Notes under the pieces: model-generated
What the model was told of the DNA's origin: nothing
The model's input: only the letters and a program-made list of their open reading frames with translations
Database searches by the model: none
NCBI GenBank assembly: GCA_003024175.1
Contig: MDYQ01000009.1
Coordinates: 62,001 to 126,000, forward strand
DNA from: Planoprotostelium fungivorum
Taxonomy: Eukaryota > Evosea > Variosea > Cavosteliida > Cavosteliaceae
Direction of reading: 5' to 3'
DNA: 64,000 bases
Shown: positions 59,003-64,000 of the stretch, one piece after another
How the letters are laid out: every line of letters starts with the position of its first letter
Numbering within the stretch: position 1 is the stretch's first letter
Made by a program: the position numbers and the translations under genes

Positions 59003-61024
59003 ATGGACGATAAGAGCAGAGAAAAGATCCGTAATCTCGCCGGTAGACCGTTTCGATCTTTACCGGTGGCAGAAGATCTCCCTAGACTCCTCAAACACAT
59101 CAGAGTGTTACAATTACTACCTCCCAGCCCAGCACCCGAGAGGTATAACACCTCCATCTTTCATTATCATCGATATCATTTCCATCTTTTCATCATTAAG
59201 AGAGGCCTTCCTCGAGCTGAGTCGATCGAAAGGAATGCATTTGAGCGCACGAAAATCTCTCGCGAACGATCGTTTCGTAGAGAAGGAGATCAGGCCAATC
59301 GACCCGTTGTCCAATACGAACATCAAGGAGCTTACACTCTCCTCGATTCTCTCTATCACCTTTTGGTCGTCATCAGTGGACTGCTAGACGGTCCAGCTCA
59401 GGCCGATCTCATTCGGAGGACCTTCGATCGACACTTTAGGATCCCAGCATCAGAGGCACCCGTATCCAGAGTTCGCTCTCCATCGAGTGAGTCTTTCCAT
59501 CCGATCCCATTCATCTTATCATCTCAATGTGTCCCATCTTCCCATGCGAAACTCACTCGATCAGGCTTACCCGATCCCGTTCAGAAGGAGATGTCCACGC
59601 ACCTATCAGACATACCCGACCCCAAATTACAAGAAGGTCTCCTCTTCCTCCCCTCCGCTTACCAGGGCAACACGACGAAAGAGAAGGCAACCTTCCTCTT
59701 CCTCTTGGAAAAACCGACGACTCAAGTCTTACTCACCATATCTGACGGCCCACTCAAGATCGAGCACGTGAAGCAGATCGAGGTGAAATTTCTCTTCGAT
59801 GAGAGGGAGATGACGAGTGTAGGGCATCACTGCAGACTGTACGATCAGATGTCACGCCACCGTGCTGACGGCTATCATCAGTGGTTCCATGCAGGCCGGG
59901 GTGAGATGGGTGGAGGTCTTGTGAATTGACTCGTTGTAGATGGCCGTGAAGGGGAAGATGATGACTCTGGATAATCCGGCCAAACTGTTGATCTTCGCGA
60001 AAATGTTCCAATTTGACAGAAAACAATTTGATAATTTCAAGACTGCACGTGCTCTACAACAAGCCAAAGAGAGACAGATCACCCGGTACGGTTATCACCC
60101 ATCATACGTAATCATACGTAATTGACGTAAACCAGATCGGCCGGTGAAGATACCGTCAACGTGGGAATGAATCTGAAGGTGTACCTATCCGAGGTGACCG
60201 TCTACAACCACCCACTCCCCCCTCTGACCCGGCCTCAGGTCCTCAAGGAAGAATCGAAGGTCGTCTGGCTGCTGAAACTGTGTAATTCGGCTACGATGAG
60301 TCCAGCTATCATCGAACTCAAATTTGCTTTGGGAATTCAATTCATGACAAAAGACGTACCCAACAGCTGGAAATTCGACATATTATTCCACGAAAATACG
60401 GTGAAATTTCCGCGAAAATTCGATCTGACGGGGATAGGTGGAAGTGACTACGGGTAAGACGGAGGAAGAACTGAAAGGTGAGTGAAATTTCGAGGAGAGA
60501 GAGTGAAGGGAGAAGGTTCGTTTCGGTACAGGTGGGTGCTGAGTATGAAGTACAATCCTGGAACAGAGGAGAAAGTGAAACAGATCGATTTTGAATCCAT
60601 CCAACTCCAGGTGATCTTCTCTTCTTTTCTTCTCTATTTCTTTCTTTTTTCTCTATTTGTTTTATTTCTCTTTGTATATTCCTCTTTCTTTCTCGTCGTT
60701 TTCTTCTGTTTATTCACTTTTCTTCTCGTCCATCTTTTTTCTCCTCTTTTTCTCACGTGTAGAAAATTGAGAGAAAATCAGGTGACAGACATCATCTACG
60801 CAGAGAGCACTCCCCCAGAGAAGCGAGCCGAGGTGACGTGGCGCGTTGTAGATGGATGATGACGTCATCAGATCGAGGCCAAGCTCAGCAAGTACAGAGA
60901 GGGTAGTCTCATCCCTTCCAATTATCCAGCCATGCCTTACGGCTCCGCTACAACGAGCCAGAATGCCACCGTGTTGGACAACCCCAATGGAGGTGGGGAC
61001 AGTGCAGAGGGAGATGGAAATTGA
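59003..61024 (+). CDS. unidentified protein, possibly continuous with the MORN gene
   Basis: ATG 59003 begins MDDKSREKIRNLAGRPFRSL and a helical N-terminus (DLPRLLKHIRVLQLL). Later exons look beta-rich: LPDPVQKEMSTHLSDIPDPK, ATFLFLLEKPTTQVLLTISD, EVKFLFDEREMTSVGHHCRL, KVYLSEVTVYNHPL, VVWLLKLCNSATMSPAIIEL and KYNPGTEEKVKQIDFES. I recognise no family. If the intron at about 60999 is retained the frame ends at TGA 61022-61024. If it is removed translation runs into the MORN repeats downstream. Introns carry GACTCGTTGTAG as acceptor (59938), GCGTTGTAGATGG and TGACGTCA (60860). Confidence 0.55.
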
Positions 61025-62009
61025 CGGGAAATTTCAGCGAGATACGTGGGTGATACAGACAGCCAGGGTAGACCTCACGGACATGGCGTCTACAATACGA
61101 AAGAGTGAGATTTTGTTTCATTTTATTTTATATTCTTTTCCACGATGAGAAGACGGAGACACTCAAAATTTCATCCATAGAAGAAAAGATAAAGACATCA
61201 CCATCATGATGACATCACACGGTAACTGATGAAAAAAAGTGGAGAGAAATACGAGGGGGACTTCTTCCAAGGAGAATGGGAGGGAAGAGGTGTTTGGACA
61301 TTGAGAGACGGGACAAGGTACATGGGTCAGTTCCAATACGGAATACCCAACGGTCAGTGCGTCAAGGTGAGACCCCGGGGGGAGGTCGAACGTGACTCGT
61401 TGTAGATCAGCGCCAACGGTGACCTGTACCACGGCTCCTTCGAGGACGGTGAATTCCACGGCGAAGGATTCTGGAGCGGGTGAAATTCATTTTATTCTAT
61501 TTTATTTCTCGTAACAGCCAACAGGAGCGACGGCAGCACGTACTCGGGTCAATTCAAACAAGGAAAGAAGGAGGGCCGCGGTGTCTTCTCTTCAGAGAAG
61601 AATCAGGTGAGCCCCGTCGCAGGATAAAGAGGACGCTCACCTTCTCAGTACGATGGAGGCTGGCACGACGATCGTTTCCACGGAAGGGGGACGTATATGT
61701 TGGCATCAGGCGACATCTATGAGGGTGAATTTAGAGGAGGAAAGTATAACGGCCAGGGAAAGTGAGCCTGTCACCATCGCGAACGTGATCTGATGATGTT
61801 GCATCAGATTCACAAACGGTTCGACGGGAGAGGTGACAGAAGACGTCTTTGTGGACGGTGTTGCGAGGGGTGCGGAGCCAGTCCAGTTGAATCCGGAGGG
61901 AAAGAACAACTTGAAGGAGAAGTTTGAACGGTGGAAAGAGGATAATTTGAAGAGAGTTGAGGCGAGGAAGAGGATATTGGCTCAGTTAGAGCAAGAGAGG
62001 AGTGGATAA
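60932..62009 (+). CDS. MORN-repeat protein
   Basis: MORN repeats are 14-residue YxGxxxxGxxHGxG hairpins that bind lipid or organise membrane-cytoskeleton contacts. At least six are visible: RYVGDTDS..GRPHGHGVY, KYEGDFFQGEWEGRGVW, RYMGQFQYGIPNGQCVK, LYHGSFEDGEFHGEGFW, TYSGQFKQGKKEGRGVF, then YDGGWHDDRFHGRGTY and IYEGEFRGGKYNGQGKF. A basic helical tail follows (KEKFERWKEDNLKRVEARKR). TAA is at 62007-62009. The start may be ATG 60932 (MPYGSATTSQ) or, by splicing, the upstream unidentified gene. Introns hold the ATTTTATT motif (61489-61506) and GACTCGTTGTAG as a 3' splice site (61407). Confidence 0.78.
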
Positions 62010-62511
62010 ATGTATGATGTGTGTGATGATATTCCATCTTTCTGTTGTTGGGTTTATGACGTCGTCTGTTTCCTGATTTGAAAAGATGTCACGGAGACGG
62101 ACGATTGAATCGTGTCTATATGGATAACACACCATCTTCGATGAGATCATCGATAAAGACACTGGTCAGATGAAGTGCAAGCGTCGTTGCATAGAGGCCG
62201 TTGGGTCGCATAGAAATGAAAACGAGAAAATTGGAAGAAATTACGACATTTTGCCATCTGATTCCATTTTTCGCCAAACACAACAAGAAGCAAGCTTCCA
62301 AACCACCTCCACTATTCTTCGACATGCATGAGACACCATCCACATTTAGACGCCTCCCATTGAACTCCTGAGGCTATCACAGTGCATTGGAAAGAAGAGA
62401 TCATTATTCCACTGAAGCACGAAAGCCTCTCACTTGGCCTTCTATCTCTGGTCAGAAGGAAAACATTCGATGAAACATGGACTCACTTCCAATTAGATGA
62501 TCAGAGCCCAT
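62010..62511. other. intergenic stretch before the tandem duplication
   Basis: Short frames only. I see no domain, repeat or structure. Confidence 0.4.
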
Positions 62512-62790
62512 GCGGAAAGAAGAACGATGAATCCTCGGCCACAACCACGTCGGACGTCAATGCACTCGTCGGGGATGAGATCCGCAACGACTGAAAACGA
62601 AAAGACAAGGAGAAGCAGAATGAAAGATGTCTGTGGATCCTTGCGGTACAGCCGGGGAGGAGTCGTATCCCCACGCGAGCCCTCTGAATGGCATTCTGGA
62701 TCTCTCAAATGACCCTATAGGCGAGGCGTAAGACCCTCGCTTGGGCGATGGGAGCTCTCCAAGTGCAAGGAAGTTGTGCGAGCGTGGGTT
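62512..62790. repeat. tandem duplication, copy 1
   Basis: About 279 bp, matching 62915-63192 at an offset of 402-403 bp. The best-conserved blocks are 62541-62580, 62604-62650 and the hairpin at 62698-62760. The minus strand of both copies also keeps open a short frame with a signal-peptide-like segment (TSFILLLLVFSxSVxADL) followed by PDECIDVRRGC, but no ATG leads it. Confidence 0.85.
62698..62760 (+). ncRNA. candidate structured RNA hairpin, copy 1
   Basis: Inner stem GCGAGG (62721-62726) with CCTCGC (62735-62740) around a CGTAAGAC loop. Outer helix TCTCA (62703-62707) with TGGGA (62749-62753) and a GGA/TCC closing pair. Between them lie conserved internal-loop strands ATGACCCTATAG and TTGGGCGA. 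Compared with copy 2, all four differences in the inner hairpin fall in two opposed pairs. The transcribed strand is unknown. Confidence 0.5.
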
Positions 62791-62914
62791 CTCTAGACAA
62801 TGCTTCCATGATCAACAAGTCCCATAAACTCGGTAACCATCTCCCCTCACATATCATCTGATCCAGCTCCAGATCGAAAGACAAGTTCACACCGGACACC
62901 CTCTACGTCTCTTC

Positions 62915-63192
62915 ACGTAAAGAAGAACGAAGAAGCCTCAGTCACAACCACGTCGGACGTCAATGCACTCGTCGGGGACGAGATCCGCAGCGACCGAAGA
63001 TGAAAAGACAAGGAGAAGCAGAATGAAAGATGTCTGTGGATCCTTGCGGTACGGCTGAGGTGGAATCGTATCCCCAGATGAAGCTTCTGACTCGGCTGTA
63101 AGAGTCTCACATGACCCTATAGGCCAGGTGTAAGAACCTGGCTTGGGCGATGAGAAGTTCTGCAGTTTGAGAAAGTTGAAAGATTCTGGGTT
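62915..63192. repeat. tandem duplication, copy 2
   Basis: About 278 bp, the partner of 62512-62790. Divergence is uneven: blocks of 40-50 bp are nearly identical while the parts between differ strongly. That suggests selection on particular segments rather than a very recent duplication. Confidence 0.85.
63100..63162 (+). ncRNA. candidate structured RNA hairpin, copy 2
   Basis: Inner stem GCCAGGT (63123-63129) with ACCTGGC (63136-63142) and loop GTAAGA. Outer helix TCTCA (63105-63109) with TGAGA (63151-63155). The G-C pair of copy 1 is C-G here, and the C/C mismatch of copy 1 is a T-A pair here. The internal-loop strands are unchanged. Confidence 0.5.
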
Positions 63193-63689
63193 GTAAATGG
63201 AAGACGGATAGAGATCAACCGACCGCTTCACGGACAACTGCATCCTGATGCACTTTGGAATGGACCGAATAAAATACAAAGGCTATACGTAACCGTTCTC
63301 ATGTTTCATCCATTCAACTCGTCACGATCAGCACGCTCACGGTTGTCATCGAACACAGTCTGCTGTCCCTTTCGCTTAGAAACATTGCTCAATGTCTTAT
63401 ACAGGCAAGGAGGTAGCTGCTCACGTGACACGTTGTATAATGGTGCAAATAAACAGTTTGTCATCCTTCTTTATGTCTGCTCCCCTCTTGGTGCTCCCAC
63501 AACTTGTACAACTCCGTCCCCGTGTAATCGATCCCACTCGGTACTTTATGCTTCTGAGCGAATCGAAACCATCGTATACCACACGTCTGTCCCCACGGTT
63601 ATCATCCACTCCCTCCATCATCATCCATCATCATCCATCACATCCCATCGATGATGGTGCAATGAAGACGATCTCGATGATGATCATGA
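63193..63689. other. stretch after the duplication
   Basis: A 117-codon plus-strand frame (63301-63654) has no recognised domain. A CATC-rich tract lies near 63.61-63.65 kb. I see no other structure. Confidence 0.35.
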
Positions 63690-64000
63690 TCATGTCCTCA
63701 CGTTACAAAAGTTTGTCGTTCCATCGATGCCCCTCCTCCAAAACTTTCCAGAAGGGTTCGCCGATCTACACCACGCGCAGTTTCCGAACCTGCCTCCCTT
63801 CCTCTCCAGGGGCTTCGCTTTCGTCTGATTCTCCATCAGATTCCCACGGATTCTCCATGGATTCTCCATCACCTCCTCTTCGTCTGACTCGTAGGTGACG
63901 ATCGGTACGTAAGCGGCTTCTTCGTCCTCCTGCCTCGTTGTAGTGAGTCGAAATAGAAACAATTCACCTCTGCAGAGTCCCTCAGGCTTCGTCTAACGGC
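63690..64000 (-). CDS. acidic protein fragment at the window edge
   Basis: Two exons are visible on the minus strand. One is 63968-64000 (AVRRSLRDSAE) and the other runs from 63929 downward, starting EDEEAAYVPIVTYESDEEE. They are separated by a 38-nt intron (63930-63967) that contains ACTACAACGAGGCAG, again placing the shared motif at a 3' splice site. The frame continues to a stop at 63690, but composition changes after the acidic part, so another intron may exist. The start is outside the window. I recognise no family. Confidence 0.45.

Overview
The window is gene-dense eukaryotic nuclear DNA. Nearly every gene is cut by many tiny introns (about 37-60 nt, GT..AG), intergenic gaps are often under 100 bp, and both strands are used about equally. 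Recognisable proteins (NBAS, NUP133, LZIC, a CENPJ/SAS-4-like centriole protein, NSE4, mS25, a SAPS-domain phosphatase subunit, LMBRD2, B-type cyclins, a myosin-light-chain-like EF-hand protein, MORN and CotH/EGF proteins) fit a unicellular relative of amoebozoans or holozoans. I cannot fix the lineage without searches. I saw no tRNA, rRNA, CRISPR, transposon, or retroviral or other virus-like element.

Layout. 0-9.4 kb: tail of an acidic protein, nitronate monooxygenase (+), PPR protein (-), DENN protein (+), mS25 (-), ACBD6 (+). 9.8-15.8 kb: secreted LamG protein with a mucin-like linker (+), NSE4 (-), EF-hand light chain (-). 15.9-22.4 kb: NBAS (+). 22.6-26.8 kb: a 61-residue protein (+), a secreted Tyr/Gly-rich protein (-), a nitrilase-family amidase (+), LZIC (-). 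27-31.5 kb: NUP133 (+). 32-39 kb: secreted Cys-rich protein (+), CENPJ-like protein (-), NCS-type calcium sensor (+), FabG/CBR4-type reductase (+), gamma-glutamyltranspeptidase (+). 39-41.5 kb: two paralogous cyclins head to head. 41.6-51.5 kb: secreted EGF-CotH protein (-), SAPS protein (+), small ORFs, secreted Cys protein (+), LMBRD2 (-). 53-55.4 kb: putative transcription factor (+) and a 5'-truncated amino-acid transporter (+). 56.9-58.4 kb: a coiled-coil gene in which ten successive exons are each exactly 90 nt and each encode one 30-residue repeat (-). 59-62 kb: unknown protein and MORN protein (+), possibly one gene. 62.5-63.2 kb: a tandem duplication carrying a hairpin with a compensatory base-pair change. 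63.7-64 kb: edge of an acidic protein (-).

The main unexplained signals are: (1) the one-repeat-per-exon coiled-coil array; (2) a shared vocabulary of short palindromes recurring inside introns of unrelated genes, above all the 18-bp ATCTACAACGTTGTAGAT and its half sites, which often supply the 3' splice site itself; (3) the duplicated hairpin at 62.7/63.1 kb; (4) six GTCGAC cores in 327 bp upstream of the putative transcription factor. The genes are mostly unrelated housekeeping functions. Several sit as divergent pairs sharing very short promoters (CENPJ-like/NCS 107 bp, light chain/NBAS 115 bp, mS25/ACBD6 156 bp, LZIC/NUP133 192 bp, the two cyclins 411 bp).
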